A stretch of 5,407 nt of DNA from the NCBI GenBank assembly GCA_024762755.1, contig JANTGX010000170.1:1-5407 (forward strand), written 5' to 3'. This document shows, piece by piece, positions 5,278 to 5,407 of this stretch (positions are counted from its first letter, which is position 1; each line of letters opens with the position of its first letter). The notes under the pieces were generated by a model. The model saw nothing but the letters and a program-made list of their open reading frames with translations. It was not told where the DNA came from and did no database searches. The stretch is from Gammaproteobacteria bacterium (GTDB lineage: Bacteria; Pseudomonadota; Gammaproteobacteria; SZUA-152). Both the position numbers and the translations under genes were made by a program.

Positions 5278-5292
5278 GCGTGCCCGACTCGA

Positions 5293-5407
5293 TCAGAACT
5301 CTTCCCAATCACCATCGCTCTCGGCCGCCGGCGCGGGTCGTGTCGCGGGACGTGCCGGGGCGGGGTCGCGCCGCGTGGCCGGCGCGCGCCGAGGCTCTGC
5401 CGCCGCG
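5293..5407 (-). CDS. Methyl-accepting chemotaxis protein, C-terminal tail only (partial)
   Basis: Only the last 37 residues are in the window; the rest lies beyond the right edge. The frame reads an Ala/Pro/Arg-rich stretch (PRRAPATRRDPAPARPATRP and on), then AAESDGDWEEF and a TGA stop at 5295-5293. Many transmembrane chemoreceptors end in a flexible linker followed by a xWxxF pentapeptide (NWETF in E. coli Tar) that tethers CheR and CheB. DWEEF fits this exactly, and the next gene downstream is cheR, so the call rests on motif plus context. The signalling and methylation domains are not visible, so the ligand and class cannot be stated. The stop is 181 bases before cheR, a gap holding two repeat units, so co-transcription is possible but not shown. 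Confidence 0.8.
   Translation of the reverse strand, partial: AAAEPRRAPATRRDPAPARPATRPAPAAESDGDWEEF

Noticed and set aside
5112..5292. A separate sigma-28 or sigma-54 promoter for cheR
   Set aside because: I found no GCCGATAA-like or GG-N10-GC element on the minus strand in this gap. The interrupted palindrome TCCGT-ATC-ACGGA (5157-5169) is too short to name as an operator.

Overview
The window looks like part of a flagellar and chemotaxis gene region from a GC-rich, motile, Gram-negative bacterium, probably a gammaproteobacterium. The evidence is a near-consensus sigma-54 promoter in front of fliL, a CheR/CheD/CheB set, a receptor ending in a CheR-docking pentapeptide, and a periplasmic di-haem peroxidase. 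The sequence does not settle the genus.

Layout from left to right. Positions 1-484 (minus) hold the N-terminal 161 residues of FliL, which runs off the left edge. Positions 485-904 are a 420-base divergent intergenic region with the fliL sigma-54 promoter, upstream repeats that could be activator sites, and the leader of the next gene. Positions 905-1939 (plus) encode a secreted di-haem cytochrome c peroxidase, followed by a terminator-like hairpin. After a 214-base gap, the rest of the window is one minus-strand chemotaxis block. In transcription order it is the C-terminal tail of a methyl-accepting chemotaxis protein (5293 to the right edge), cheR (4245-5111), cheD (3587-4234), cheB (2519-3571) and a 100-residue STAS-domain protein (2154-2456). 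The cheR-cheD and cheD-cheB gaps are 10 and 15 bases, so these three are almost certainly co-transcribed. The STAS gene follows cheB after 62 bases.

How the genes work together. CheR methylates receptor glutamates. CheD deamidates receptor glutamines, and CheB, activated by phosphorylation, removes methyl groups, so the block is a receptor-adaptation module. The receptor at the right edge ends in DWEEF, which fits the xWxxF tether used by CheR and CheB. The STAS protein has the DSS phospho-switch motif of anti-anti-sigma factors and may link this cluster to a partner-switching pathway. FliL supports the flagellar stator and motor. The peroxidase is not a motility gene; it lies between the two motility blocks on the opposite strand.

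I see no mobile element, CRISPR array, tRNA, rRNA or clearly undescribed system. The most interesting details are a 31-base near-perfect inverted repeat at the end of cheB whose only non-Watson-Crick pair is a G-U in the mRNA, the STAS gene attached to the adaptation genes, a His/Asp/Gly-rich linker in FliL, and a 13-bp-arm palindrome between the receptor gene and cheR.
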